A stretch of 64,000 bases of DNA from Pseudorhodoplanes sp. (lineage in GTDB: Bacteria > Pseudomonadota > Alphaproteobacteria > Rhizobiales > Xanthobacteraceae), in contig JALHOD010000003.1 in the NCBI GenBank assembly GCA_022843165.1, positions 227,301 through 291,300 on the forward strand, written 5' to 3'. The position numbers and the translations under genes are program-made. Below the pieces are notes generated by a model. That model had not been told where the DNA came from and did not search any database. It was given only the letters and a program-made list of their open reading frames with translations. Shown piece by piece: positions 1 through 8,741 of this stretch; the first letter of the stretch is position 1, and each line of letters opens with the position of its first letter.

Positions 1-660
1 GCGCAAAAGGGGACGGGTGTTGCAACGTCCGATGTCGCGCGCGGCGATATCGACGCGCTGAATAATCGCATCGCGGCGCTCGAACAGGCGCTCAAGGCAA
101 GCGAAGCCGAGCGCCGCAGCGCCGGCGTCGTTGACGATCGGAAGAGCGGGCTGGCGGTCGTGGCGTCGGTGCTGTCGATGGCCGTGGACCGCGGCGCATC
201 CTTCACTGCTGAACTTGCGGCGGCGCGCGCGCTGGCGCCCGATGCCGGCGTTCTTGCGCCGCTCGAACCCTTTGCCGCCGCCGGCGTTCCGAGCGCGCAG
301 GCGTTGTCGCGCGAACTCGCGGCCTTGACGCCTGCGCTGCTGAAGGCCGCGGGAAATGCCGCGCCGCAGGACGGCGGCATTCTGGACAAGCTGCAGGCCA
401 ATGCGGAGCGGCTGGTTCGCATCCGCCCGGTCGGCGACGTGTCCGGCGATCGGCCAGCCGATGTCATCGCGCGCATCGAGGCGAAAGCGGCGCGCGCCGA
501 TCTGGCCGGCGCCTTGCAGGATCTTTCAAAACTGCCTGCTCCGGTGCGTGCGCCCGCCGATCCGTGGATCAGGACAGCCGAAGCCCGCGCCGCCGCGCTC
601 GCGGCGGCCCGGCAATTCTCGATGAATGCGCTTGCCGCCGTCGGCAAACCCAACATGTGA
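1..660 (+). CDS. Mitofilin-like inner-membrane protein, C-terminal part (5' end outside window)
   Basis: The reading frame is open from the first base and ends with TGA just before hemY, so only about 219 C-terminal residues are present. The visible part begins with a short coiled-coil-like stretch (DIDALNNRIAALEQALKASE), then an Ala-rich helical domain that matches what is known of alphaproteobacterial mitofilin-related proteins (COG4223), which are thought to organise the inner membrane. In Rhizobiales this gene normally lies between hemD and hemY, and it directly precedes hemY here. The ORF track starts it at an internal Met, but the frame continues upstream without a stop. No membrane anchor is visible because the N-terminus is missing. 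Confidence 0.8.
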   Translation, partial: AQKGTGVATSDVARGDIDALNNRIAALEQALKASEAERRSAGVVDDRKSGLAVVASVLSMAVDRGASFTAELAAARALAPDAGVLAPLEPFAAAGVPSAQALSRELAALTPALLKAAGNAAPQDGGILDKLQANAERLVRIRPVGDVSGDRPADVIARIEAKAARADLAGALQDLSKLPAPVRAPADPWIRTAEARAAALAAARQFSMNALAAVGKPNM

Positions 661-673
661 GGCCTCTGCGCCG

Positions 674-2233
674 ATGATCCGCGTTGCATTTTATCTTGTC
701 GTCGTCGGGCTGCTGGCGCTCGGCGTAGCCTGGTTCGCCGATCGTCCCGGCGAGGTCGCCGTCACCTGGCAGGGGCTGCGCATCGAAACCTCGGTGATGG
801 TGGCGCTGGTCGCGCTCGCCGCCGTCGTGGTTTTGGCAATTCTGGCGTGGTCGATCCTGCGCGGACTTTTCCGCTCGCCGCGGCAGTTCTCCGAATTCTG
901 GCGCCGCCGCCGCGTGGGACAGGGCCATCTTGCGATCACCAAAGGCCTGCTGGCGATCGGCGCCGGCGATGCCGGGCAGGCGCGCAAATATGCCGGCGAG
1001 GCCAAACGCCTGGCGTCGGACGAGCCGCTGACGCTGCTGCTGGGCGCGCAGGCGGCGCAATTGTCGGGCGACCGTAACGCGGCGGAGCGCAGTTTCCGCA
1101 AGATGACGGAATTTGACGACACGCGCCTGCTCGGCCTGCGCGGCCTGTATGTCGAGGCCCAGCGCCGCGACGATGTCGCCGGCGCACGGCTTTATGCGGA
1201 AGAGGCGGCGCGGCTGCAGCCGGCCTTGCCGTGGGCCGGGCAGGCGGTGCTGCAATTCCGGTGCGCGGCGGGTGACTGGGCGGGCGCGCTCGACGTCATC
1301 GAGCGCAACCGAAGCAGCGGCGCCATCGACAAGGAAACCTATCGCCGCCAGCGCGCCGTGCTGCTCACCGGTCAGGCGCTCGCGGCGGAAGACGCCGATC
1401 GCGATCTGGCGAAAGACGCGGTGCTGGAAGCGGTCAGGCTCGCGCCCGATCTGGTGCCGGCGGTCGCGCTCGCCGCGCGCTTTCTGTCCGAGTCGGGCGA
1501 TATCCGCAAAGCCTCGCGGCTGATCGAGAAGGCATGGGACGCTCATCCGCATCCCGATCTTGCGGACGCCTACGTCCATGTGCGGCTCGGGGATTCGGCG
1601 CGCGAGCGGCTGGCGCGCGCAAAACGGCTGAATGAAAAATCGGCCGCTCATATCGACGGCGCCATCGCGCTGGCGCGCGCCGCCATCGATGCGCGCGAGT
1701 TCATGCAGGCGCGGCAGGCCTTGTTTCCCTATCTCGACCGGCCGACACAGCGCCTCGCCGTGCTGATGGCGAATCTCGAACAGGCCGAATTCGGCGACGA
1801 AGGCCGCGCCCGCGAATGGATGGCGCGCGCGGTGCGCGCCGCGCGCGATCCGGCCTGGACGGCGGACGGTTTTGTCTCGGAGCGCTGGATGCCGGTCTCG
1901 CCGGTCAGCGGCCGTCTCGACGCATTCGAGTGGAAGGTGCCGCTGGCCGAGATCGCGCATCAGGAGCCCGCGCTGGATCTTGCGCAGGACGCTCCCATGC
2001 TGGTGGAAGAGAAGCCCGTTCCCGCTCCGCCGGCGCCGAAGCCGGAAGCCGCGCCGGTCGTTGCCGCCAAGGCGCCGCGGGTCTCGCGCGCGCCCATGGT
2101 TCCCGCCGCCGATATTATCGTGCCGCAGGTGCATGTGCCGGACGACCCGGGTCCGGACCCCGATCCGGAGCGCGATCCGCGGCCGGAGCCGACCAGCCCG
2201 GTTTCGGGCTGGCGGCGGCTGTTTTCCTGGTAG
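674..2233 (+). CDS. hemY: HemY-type TPR membrane protein
   Basis: A protein of 519 residues. Two hydrophobic segments at about residues 4-22 and 38-62 form the HemY_N membrane domain. An Ala/Leu/Arg-rich region of tetratricopeptide-like helices follows to about residue 420, then a Pro/Ala-rich low-complexity tail. This matches the HemY family encoded beside tetrapyrrole genes in proteobacteria. It is not the protoporphyrinogen oxidase that shares the name, and its exact role in haem synthesis is not settled. The chosen ATG lies 13 bases after the stop of the mitofilin-like gene, so the two are probably co-transcribed. The longer ORF of the track would overlap that gene and adds residues of no family character. 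Confidence 0.88.
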   Translation: MIRVAFYLVVVGLLALGVAWFADRPGEVAVTWQGLRIETSVMVALVALAAVVVLAILAWSILRGLFRSPRQFSEFWRRRRVGQGHLAITKGLLAIGAGDAGQARKYAGEAKRLASDEPLTLLLGAQAAQLSGDRNAAERSFRKMTEFDDTRLLGLRGLYVEAQRRDDVAGARLYAEEAARLQPALPWAGQAVLQFRCAAGDWAGALDVIERNRSSGAIDKETYRRQRAVLLTGQALAAEDADRDLAKDAVLEAVRLAPDLVPAVALAARFLSESGDIRKASRLIEKAWDAHPHPDLADAYVHVRLGDSARERLARAKRLNEKSAAHIDGAIALARAAIDAREFMQARQALFPYLDRPTQRLAVLMANLEQAEFGDEGRAREWMARAVRAARDPAWTADGFVSERWMPVSPVSGRLDAFEWKVPLAEIAHQEPALDLAQDAPMLVEEKPVPAPPAPKPEAAPVVAAKAPRVSRAPMVPAADIIVPQVHVPDDPGPDPDPERDPRPEPTSPVSGWRRLFSW

Positions 2234-2307
2234 CGCCGGTTTCGGGGCTCGCTTGCCAAGGCGGGTTCGGCCCGGTATCAGGGGCGACTTCTCGGCATCG
2301 GCGTTGG

Positions 2308-2383
2308 GCCGCAATAGCTCAGTTGGTAGAGCACATCATTCGTAATGATGGGGTCGGGGGTTCGAATCCCTCTTGCGGCACCA
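2308..2383 (+). tRNA. tRNA-Thr (anticodon CGT)
   Basis: A complete cloverleaf is visible. The acceptor arms GCCGCAA and TTGCGGC pair fully, the D-arm contains AGCTCAGTTGGTAGAGC, the anticodon stem CATCA/TGATG encloses loop TTCGTAA with anticodon CGT, and the T-arm contains GGTTCGAATCC. The discriminator is A and CCA is encoded. A short CGGC/GCCG hairpin followed by six T residues at about 2399-2418 could terminate it, although that stretch also holds the 3' end of the opposite kinase gene. Confidence 0.97.
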
Positions 2384-2404
2384 TTTCGATCGGCCGGCCG
2401 GCAC

Positions 2405-4060
2405 TCACGCCGCTTTTTTGTCCGCCTTCGGATCGATCAGTTCCTTGAGCGGCGCTTCCAGTTCGTAGTGAAAGCCCTGGCTGTCGTAGCTCACCGTGCT
2501 GCGGCCGGCGACGTCGCGCGGGGCAATGCGGCGCACCAGCAATTCGCCGAAGCCGCGCCGGGTCGGCGCGCTGACGGCCGGTCCGCCGGTCTCCTGCCAG
2601 GTCAGGCGGAACAGCGGCTCCTCCGCGGAATGATCGATGACCCAGCTCAGAAGCACCTTGCCTTGCGGCACCGACAGCGCGCCATGCTTGGCCGCATTGG
2701 TGGCGAGTTCGTAAAGCAAGAGGGCGAAGGTCTGTCCGGCGCGCGGCCGCAGGGCGATGTCGGGGCCGCTGACGTTTATCCGTTCCGAGAACGGGATGAT
2801 GTCTTCCGAAATCAGCTGACGCAGATTGACGCTCCGCCAGTCGGCGGCGGTCAGCAGCGTCATCGCGTTGGCCAAGGCCTGCAACCGGCCCTCGCAGGTC
2901 TTCTGCACGTCGGCCAGGCTATAGCCTGACGTGAAACTGAGCCTCACCACGGCCTGCGCCACCGTCATCACGTTCCTGACACGATGGTTCAGTTCGTGAA
3001 TCAGGATCTTGAGGCGATCTTCCGCCGAGCGCCGCGATGCGACTTCCTGCGATAGTTTTGTCGCGCGGCTGGCCATGAATCCCAGCAGCAGGACCGCGGC
3101 GCCGGTCAGGCAGAAGCCGGCCGCCGCGATCCAGACGCCATGCACCAGGCCTTCGTGCGCCAGATCGCGCGGGACGGAATAGACGAATCTGAATTCCTGC
3201 CCGGCAAAGCCGATCTTGCGTTCGATGATGGTCGCGTTCCGATCGCTTGTCTGCGATCCGGTCGAGGCGCTGCGCGATGGGTTCTCAAGCAACACGCCCT
3301 TGGCATCCGGCGCGAAGACGCGGACGTGAAAGTTGTTGCCGGACTTTCTTGCATCCAGCGCGCTGCGAAAAAATTCGTCGACCTTGTAGCCGAATCCGAT
3401 GGCGCCGAGAAAGCCGCCGTCAGCTCCGAACACCGGAGCGAAAATCAGCAACGCGCTGGCATCGGCATCCTGCACCAGCCCGGTCGAAATGGTTCGCGCC
3501 AGCGTGCGGGTTTCGCGGGCCTGCTGAATGGCAGCGAGCCGGTTGGGAAAATCGCCGGCATCGACGCCGACGATCCAGCGTGTCTGATCGGGCACGACGT
3601 CGACAATCGGGTATAGCGGTCGGTTCAGGTCATTGAGCGGCAGCGGCTTGCGGTCGGCCCCGCGCAACACGGGGCTTTCGATACCCGATGCCGCCATGGA
3701 CCTGAGGACGTCGTCGATCTGCGCAGGCGCGATCTCGGGCAGCCATCCCACGGCTGTCACGTCCGGCGCCAGTGCGAGGATTTTTGCGCCGAATTGTTTC
3801 AGCGGCCGTGGCGCCGACAGCGCCGGAGGATTGAACAAGGCGGCCACGGTGGTCGCGAGATTCTCCCGTGTGGCGAGATGGTCGGTGACGGTTCCGAAAT
3901 CTCCGTCCACCGTTTCCCCGATCCGCAGTCTTTCGATGGCCCGGTATTGCTGCGCTTCGACATGGGCCATGAACAGCGAGAGCGCCACCCCGCCGATCGC
4001 CAGCACGGCCAGAATGCCTTTCGGCACCGTCGTCAATGCGGACATATTGCGCGAATTCAT
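2405..4060 (-). CDS. Sensor histidine kinase, CHASE domain plus HWE kinase core
   Basis: A membrane-bound kinase of 551 residues. A transmembrane helix at about residues 14-32 is followed by an extracytoplasmic CHASE-type sensor region to about residue 300, a second helix near 305-328 and the kinase core. The H-box ELNHRVRN places the phosphorylated His at residue 359. The N-box is LYELATNAAKHG, and the WxE signature of HWE kinases is present in LTWQE. The HWE family is common in Rhizobiales and often feeds the general stress response, but no response regulator or other partner is encoded nearby, so the pathway is unknown. It converges on tRNA-Thr. The start is uncertain; an in-frame Met six residues in is also possible. 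Confidence 0.87.
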   Translation of the reverse strand: MNSRNMSALTTVPKGILAVLAIGGVALSLFMAHVEAQQYRAIERLRIGETVDGDFGTVTDHLATRENLATTVAALFNPPALSAPRPLKQFGAKILALAPDVTAVGWLPEIAPAQIDDVLRSMAASGIESPVLRGADRKPLPLNDLNRPLYPIVDVVPDQTRWIVGVDAGDFPNRLAAIQQARETRTLARTISTGLVQDADASALLIFAPVFGADGGFLGAIGFGYKVDEFFRSALDARKSGNNFHVRVFAPDAKGVLLENPSRSASTGSQTSDRNATIIERKIGFAGQEFRFVYSVPRDLAHEGLVHGVWIAAAGFCLTGAAVLLLGFMASRATKLSQEVASRRSAEDRLKILIHELNHRVRNVMTVAQAVVRLSFTSGYSLADVQKTCEGRLQALANAMTLLTAADWRSVNLRQLISEDIIPFSERINVSGPDIALRPRAGQTFALLLYELATNAAKHGALSVPQGKVLLSWVIDHSAEEPLFRLTWQETGGPAVSAPTRRGFGELLVRRIAPRDVAGRSTVSYDSQGFHYELEAPLKELIDPKADKKAA

Positions 4061-4212
4061 GCAGGGCGGCTCACAGCGCGTTCAGGGTGATACCCACCCA
4101 ATATGTTCAAATTGGTCAATAGCGCTGGTTGCGGAATCGCGGTGCGGGAACCGCGGAGCCTAAACGGTATTGAATGCAGATGGCATCACATGCGCGCGCA
4201 TTCACGGATACG

Positions 4213-4974
4213 TCAGACGACCAGGGCCGCGCCCGATCCTACCAGGATCGCGGCCACCACCTGCCGGAACCGGGTTTCGTCGAGCCGCCCGTAGATGTGC
4301 CATCCGCACCACGCGCCCGCGAGCAAGGCGGGCAGGGCCGCGATCAACAGCAGCACACCCATGCGATTGAGCGCCACGAAGCCGACCAGCAGCAGCGTCG
4401 TGACATGACCGAACAGGATGAAGGGCTGATACACGCCGCGCGCAATGTCCTTCGGCCAGCCTTTCAATTGCGCCCAGATCGCCGGCAAGACCCCGGAATA
4501 GCCGCCGATGCCGCCCATGATGCCGCCGGCAAAGCCGATGCCAACATCGGCCATCCGCCCGCCCTTTCGGATCACCGGCAGGCGCGGCGTCACCAGTGCA
4601 TAAATTCCGTAGATGGCCAGAAACGCGCCGATCCCGGTCTTGAGAATCGCGGCATTGCCATGGGTCAGAATATAGACCCCGAGCGGAATCCCGATCAGCC
4701 CGCCCGCGATGAAGGGCCACAGGCGGCTCGCCGCAATGCCTTTGCGTGCCGGCCAGATCAGTCCGACATGCAGGATGGTGCCGCAGGCCACCACCAGAAA
4801 CGTCGCATAGACGGGTTCCAGCTTGTGCAGCCAGATCGACGACGCCACCACGCCGAACGCAAATCCGGCGCCGCCTGCGGCCAGCGCCCCGACAAACGCG
4901 CCCAGCCAGAGATTGGCGAGCGTGGAAAAGCTCAGGACCGCGGCCAGCGCGGGATCGTCCAGCATCGCGCGCAT
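4213..4974 (-). CDS. TSUP family (TauE/SafE) membrane exporter
   Basis: A hydrophobic protein of about 253 residues with seven or eight membrane helices and two Gly/Pro-containing repeats (for example GLIGIPLGVY and FAGGIMGGIGGYSGVLP), typical of the sulfite/organosulfonate exporter superfamily. The true substrate cannot be told from sequence. The ORF track extends the frame to position 5058, only 27 bases from the divergent dehydrogenase gene. That extension (281 residues in total) is hydrophilic, unlike the family, and coincides with repeated operator-like half-sites. I therefore prefer the internal Met of MRAML, although the Met at 5010 or 5058 cannot be excluded. The neighbour on the plus strand may share control. 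Confidence 0.8.
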   Translation of the reverse strand: MRAMLDDPALAAVLSFSTLANLWLGAFVGALAAGGAGFAFGVVASSIWLHKLEPVYATFLVVACGTILHVGLIWPARKGIAASRLWPFIAGGLIGIPLGVYILTHGNAAILKTGIGAFLAIYGIYALVTPRLPVIRKGGRMADVGIGFAGGIMGGIGGYSGVLPAIWAQLKGWPKDIARGVYQPFILFGHVTTLLLVGFVALNRMGVLLLIAALPALLAGAWCGWHIYGRLDETRFRQVVAAILVGSGAALVV

Positions 4975-4998
4975 CAGTCCGGGTTGCGGGGAAGATTC

Positions 4999-5038
4999 AT
5001 TGCCCACCATATTGTGGCAATTGCCGTATTCGGGCAAT
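4999..5038. promoter_or_regulatory. Iterated inverted ATTGCC/GGCAAT half-sites, probable operator
   Basis: Four copies of a hexamer lie within 40 bases: ATTGCC at 4999 and 5020, and its complement GGCAAT at 5016 and 5033. They form two inverted pairs with 11-base and 7-base spacers, and the central GGCAATTGCC is a perfect 10-bp palindrome. They lie between the divergent TSUP exporter and 2-hydroxyacid dehydrogenase genes, or in the doubtful N-terminal extension of the exporter. No regulator gene is adjacent, so the binding protein is unknown. Confidence 0.45.
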
Positions 5039-5085
5039 GATTCCGTCGGCGTTGTCATGGTCTATTCGCGCCGCGTCGAGGGAAA

Positions 5086-6030
5086 ATGAGCACTATCGTC
5101 ATCACCGAAATCATGGGCCAGGACGCGATCGACGAACTCCTCGCCGGCTTCGACATTCACTACGACAAGACATTGGTCGATCATCCCGACCGGATTCCAC
5201 CTTTGCTCGGGGATGCCCGCGCCCTCATCGTGCGCAACAGGACGCAGGTGACCAAGGCCGTTCTCGAGGCGGGGCCGAAACTTGAATGCATCGGACGCCT
5301 TGGGGTCGGCCTCGACAATATCGATCTCGATGCGTGCAAGACGCGCGGCATCACGGTCTATCCCGCGACCGGGTGCAACGAGGTGTCGGTCGCCGAATAT
5401 GTGATGGGCGCCATGCTGGTGCTGATGCGCAAGGGGGTCTATTCGGCCAACGACAGCACGCTCGCCGGCAAATGGCTGCGCAATGAGCTGATGGGGACCG
5501 AACTCGCGGGCAAGCAGCTCGGCCTGATCGGCTATGGCAACAATGCGCGCCGCACGGCGGCGCGCGCGCTCGCCTTCGACATGAATGTCGTGGCTTACGA
5601 TCCCCTGGTGCCGGCCAACGATCCGGCCTGGACCCACAGGATCGGCGTGGTCACCAAAGCCGACCTCGACCCGCTGATCGCGACCTCCGACGTGATCTCG
5701 CTGCATCTGCCGTTCATGCCGCAGACCAGGAACCTGATCGACGCCAAGGCGTTTGCGCGCATGAAGCGCGGCGCTATTTTGATCAATCCGGCGCGCGGCG
5801 GCATCGTGGATGAACCCGCGCTGGTCGAGGCGCTGAAATCCGGCCAGCTCGGCGGCGCGGCGCTCGACGTTTTCGTTGACGAACCACTGTCGGCCGAGAC
5901 CGCTGCGCCGTTCCGGGACGTGCCGAACCTGCTGCTGTCGCCGCATGTCGCCGGGGTGACGTTCGAATCCAACGACCGGACCAATCGCATCACCGCGGAG
6001 AATGTCCGGAGGCATCTGACGAAAGTGTGA
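5086..6030 (+). CDS. D-2-hydroxyacid dehydrogenase, NAD(P)-dependent
   Basis: A protein of 314 residues with the two-domain fold of the D-isomer-specific 2-hydroxyacid dehydrogenases. The substrate-binding loop is GRLGVGLDNID. The nucleotide motif is GLIGYGNNAR, which has Ala/Arg where the usual GxGxxG has its third Gly. The catalytic Arg lies in NPARGGIVDE, the Glu in DVFVDEPL and the His in SPHVAG. Members reduce or oxidise small 2-keto/2-hydroxy acids; substrate and cofactor preference cannot be fixed here. It is transcribed away from the TSUP exporter and toward the ABC importer genes, so a role in metabolising a transported acid is possible but unproven. Confidence 0.87.
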   Translation: MSTIVITEIMGQDAIDELLAGFDIHYDKTLVDHPDRIPPLLGDARALIVRNRTQVTKAVLEAGPKLECIGRLGVGLDNIDLDACKTRGITVYPATGCNEVSVAEYVMGAMLVLMRKGVYSANDSTLAGKWLRNELMGTELAGKQLGLIGYGNNARRTAARALAFDMNVVAYDPLVPANDPAWTHRIGVVTKADLDPLIATSDVISLHLPFMPQTRNLIDAKAFARMKRGAILINPARGGIVDEPALVEALKSGQLGGAALDVFVDEPLSAETAAPFRDVPNLLLSPHVAGVTFESNDRTNRITAENVRRHLTKV

Positions 6031-6098
6031 GGGCGCTGGGCATGGGCGTCCGGCTTGCCTATTGTTCGAATCGCCGGACCACAGCACGGGATCGCAAC

Positions 6099-7112
6099 AT
6101 GTTTTTCCGCTTCATCCGCCATGCCGGCCTTCTGCTGACCGCGAGCGCGCTGTCCGGCGCGGCGCCGGCGCAAGCGCTGGACAAGGTTTCCTTCGGCACC
6201 AACTGGGTCGCGCAAGCCGAACACGGCGGTTTCTATCAGGCGGTGGCGGACGGGACTTACAGAAAATACGACCTTGATGTCAGGATCGTGCCGGGCGGGC
6301 CCAACGTGAACAACCGCATCCTGCTGCCGGTCGGCAAGATCGACTTCTTCATGAGCGCCAACACGCTGCAGTCGTTCGACGCCGTCGAACAGAAGATCCC
6401 GACGCTGGCGATCGCGGCGATGTTCCAGAAGGACCCGCAGGTTCTGCTGGCGCATCCCGACCAGGGCATCGAGAAATTCGAGGATCTGAAGACGCTCACG
6501 CTGTTCATCTCCAAGGAAGGCCTGGCCGGCTATTATCAGTGGATGAAGAGGGATTTCGGTTTCACCGACAAGCAGGTGAAGCCTTACACCTTCAACGCGC
6601 AGCCTTTCCTCGCCGACAAGCGCAGCGCCATGCAGGGTTATGTCACCTCCGAGCCCTACGCGGTGGAGACGCAGGGCAAGTTCAAGCCGAAAATCTTTCT
6701 GCTCGCCGATCAGGGTTTCAACACCTATTCGACCCTGATCGAGACGCGGCGCGATCTGGTCGAGAACAAACCCGATCTGGTGCAGCGTTTTGTCGACGCC
6801 TCGATCATCGGATGGGCCAATTATCTCTACGGCGACAACAGGGCGGCGAACGCGATGATCAGGCGGGACAATCCGGAAATGGACGACGCCCGCATCGCCT
6901 ATTCGATCGCCAAGATGAAGGAATTCGGTATCGTCGATTCCGGCGATGCGCAGAAGCTCGGCATCGGCGCGATGACCGATGCACGCATGAAGGATTTCTT
7001 CGACAAGATGGTGCGCGCCGGAATCGTCAAGCCGAGTGTCGACTACAAGGCATCCTACACGCTGCGGTTTGTGAACAAGGGCGTCGGCGTCAATCTGCGG
7101 CCGAAGCAATAG
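6099..7112 (+). CDS. ABC transporter substrate-binding protein, NMT1/THI5-like
   Basis: A periplasmic receptor of 337 residues. A signal peptide spans about residues 1-26, ending near APAQA. The mature part follows the NMT1/THI5/SsuA fold (VSFGTNWVAQAEHGGFYQA, then the PGGPNVNNRILLPVGKIDF region). Such receptors bind aromatic or heterocyclic nitrogen compounds, pyrimidine precursors, taurine or sulfonates; this sequence does not decide which. The ATG at 6099 is chosen because it begins a canonical signal peptide; the track start at 6027 adds 24 non-signal residues overlapping the upstream gene. It is the first gene of a receptor-ATPase-permease operon, with 11 bases before the next gene. Confidence 0.88.
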   Translation: MFFRFIRHAGLLLTASALSGAAPAQALDKVSFGTNWVAQAEHGGFYQAVADGTYRKYDLDVRIVPGGPNVNNRILLPVGKIDFFMSANTLQSFDAVEQKIPTLAIAAMFQKDPQVLLAHPDQGIEKFEDLKTLTLFISKEGLAGYYQWMKRDFGFTDKQVKPYTFNAQPFLADKRSAMQGYVTSEPYAVETQGKFKPKIFLLADQGFNTYSTLIETRRDLVENKPDLVQRFVDASIIGWANYLYGDNRAANAMIRRDNPEMDDARIAYSIAKMKEFGIVDSGDAQKLGIGAMTDARMKDFFDKMVRAGIVKPSVDYKASYTLRFVNKGVGVNLRPKQ

Positions 7113-7123
7113 GCCCTGTCCCG

Positions 7124-7912
7124 ATGCCGGATCGCAGCGCCGCGCAGCCCCCGATCGTCAGCCTGCGGGACGTCGGCAAGCGGTTCGGCAACGGCGTGGT
7201 TGCGCTGACGCAGACGAGTTTCGATGTCCGCCGGCGGGAATTCGTCTCGCTTCTGGGGCCTTCCGGCTGCGGCAAGTCGACCGCCTTGCGGATCATGGCC
7301 GGCCTGAGCGAACCGACCGCGGGCGATGTGGTCTGGCGCGACGGCGGGGACAGGGCGCCGGGCTCCATCGGCTTTGTGTTCCAGGAACCGACGCTGATGC
7401 CCTGGGCCACGGTCGCTGCCAACGTGTATCTGCCGCTGAAACTGACCGGCATGGCTTTTGACAGGGCGCAGCCGCAGATCGCGCTGGCGCTTCAGCGCGT
7501 CGGACTGCCCGATTTTGCCGGCGCCTATCCGCGCCAATTGTCCGGCGGCATGAAGATGCGGGCGTCGATCGCGCGCGCGCTGGTCACCCGGCCGCAATTG
7601 CTGTTGATGGACGAGCCGTTTGCGGCGCTGGATGAGATCACCCGCTTCCGGCTCAACAACGATCTGCTGGCGCTGTGGCAGGCCACGGACCAGACCGTGG
7701 TGTTCGTCACCCATTCGGTGTTCGAGTCGGTGTTTCTGTCCAGCCGCGTTCTGGTGATGACGGCGCGGCCGGGCCGGATATTTGCCGAAATCGAGATCGA
7801 TGCGCCCTACCCGCGCGCGGAATCCTTCCGCACGTCCTCCGAATATGCCGCGCTGTGCCGGCGGGTTTCCGAGGCGCTGGCGCGCGCGATGTCGGCGGAG
7901 GCGGCAGCATGA
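7124..7912 (+). CDS. ABC transporter ATP-binding protein (nitrate/sulfonate/taurine type)
   Basis: A protein of 262 residues with every ABC ATPase motif: Walker A GPSGCGKST, Q-loop FVFQEPTLMPW, signature LSGGM, Walker B LLLMDEPFAALD and the switch His in VFVTHSV. The short length without a regulatory C-terminal domain is typical of the SsuB/TauB/NrtD group. The track ORF runs 195 residues upstream in the wrong context; the ATG of MPDRSAAQP, 11 bases after the receptor stop, is the likely start. Its stop overlaps the permease start (ATGA), which points to translational coupling. Confidence 0.93.
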   Translation: MPDRSAAQPPIVSLRDVGKRFGNGVVALTQTSFDVRRREFVSLLGPSGCGKSTALRIMAGLSEPTAGDVVWRDGGDRAPGSIGFVFQEPTLMPWATVAANVYLPLKLTGMAFDRAQPQIALALQRVGLPDFAGAYPRQLSGGMKMRASIARALVTRPQLLLMDEPFAALDEITRFRLNNDLLALWQATDQTVVFVTHSVFESVFLSSRVLVMTARPGRIFAEIEIDAPYPRAESFRTSSEYAALCRRVSEALARAMSAEAAA

Positions 7913-8739
7913 CGACACCGCGCCGGCGACGCGAGGACGAGAATCTCGAACGCAGCCGGCGCGAGCGCATTCTGCGCGCCTCGCTGCCGCTCGCCGCGTT
8001 GCTGCTCGGCTTTCTGGTCTGGGATCTTGTGGTGCGGCTGAAAGGCCTGCCGCCCTATATGTTGCCGAGCCCGGGCCTGGTGCTGTCAACGCTGATCGAT
8101 GATTGGGCCATTCTGTTTGCATCGCTGCTGGTGACGCTCACCATTACGTTCGAGGGCCTGCTTCTGGCGCTGGTCGGCGGCGTGGGTCTGGCGATCCTGT
8201 TCAACCAGTCGCGGCTGGTCGAATATTCCCTCTATCCCTATGCCGTCATCCTGCAGGTGACACCCGTCGTCGCGATCGCCCCGCTGCTGCTGATCTATCT
8301 GCCGCAACAGGCCGCGGTGCTGGCCTGCGCCTGGATCGTTGCATTCTTTCCGGTGCTGGCGAACACCACGCTGGGCCTGAATTCGGTCGATCGCAATCTG
8401 GCGGAATTGTTCCGGCTTTACGGCGCGTCGCGCTGGCAGGTGCTGTGGGACCTGAAGCTGCCGGCGGCGATGCCGTTCATTCTGGGCGGACTGAAGATCG
8501 CGGGCGGCCTGTCGCTGATCGGCGCGGTGGTGGCGGAGATCGCGGCGGGATCGGCCGGCGCCGGATCGGGGCTCGCCTATCGCATCGCCGAGTCGGGCTA
8601 TCGTCTCAACATCCCGCGCATGTTCGCGGCCCTGCTGCTGTTGTCGGTCACCGGCATCGTGATTTTCGCCGCGCTGTCATGGTTCTCGCATCTGATGCTG
8701 CGGCGCTGGCACGACAGCGCCGTCGAGCAGGAGACATGA
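7909..8739 (+). CDS. ABC transporter permease (BPD_transp_1; nitrate/sulfonate/taurine type)
   Basis: An integral membrane protein of 276 residues. A basic N-terminus (RRRREDENLERSRRERI) precedes about six membrane helices. The EAA-type cytoplasmic loop is LFRLYGASRWQVLWDLKLPAAMPFILGGLKIA, the contact site for the ATPase. Its ATG overlaps the stop of the ATPase gene by four bases. Together with the two upstream genes it forms a complete importer; one permease gene implies a homodimer. It converges on the chromate transporter gene with only two bases between the stops. Confidence 0.92.
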   Translation: MTTPRRRREDENLERSRRERILRASLPLAALLLGFLVWDLVVRLKGLPPYMLPSPGLVLSTLIDDWAILFASLLVTLTITFEGLLLALVGGVGLAILFNQSRLVEYSLYPYAVILQVTPVVAIAPLLLIYLPQQAAVLACAWIVAFFPVLANTTLGLNSVDRNLAELFRLYGASRWQVLWDLKLPAAMPFILGGLKIAGGLSLIGAVVAEIAAGSAGAGSGLAYRIAESGYRLNIPRMFAALLLLSVTGIVIFAALSWFSHLMLRRWHDSAVEQET

Positions 8740-8741
8740 GG

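Noticed and set aside
569-2314. A 581-residue minus-strand ORF opposite hemY
   Set aside because: Shadow of hemY; no domain signature and extends into the tRNA-Thr region.
4213-5058. The full 281-residue TSUP ORF
   Set aside because: The N-terminal 28 residues are hydrophilic and encoded by the iterated half-site region 27 bases from the divergent gene; the internal start fits the family better, though it is not proven.
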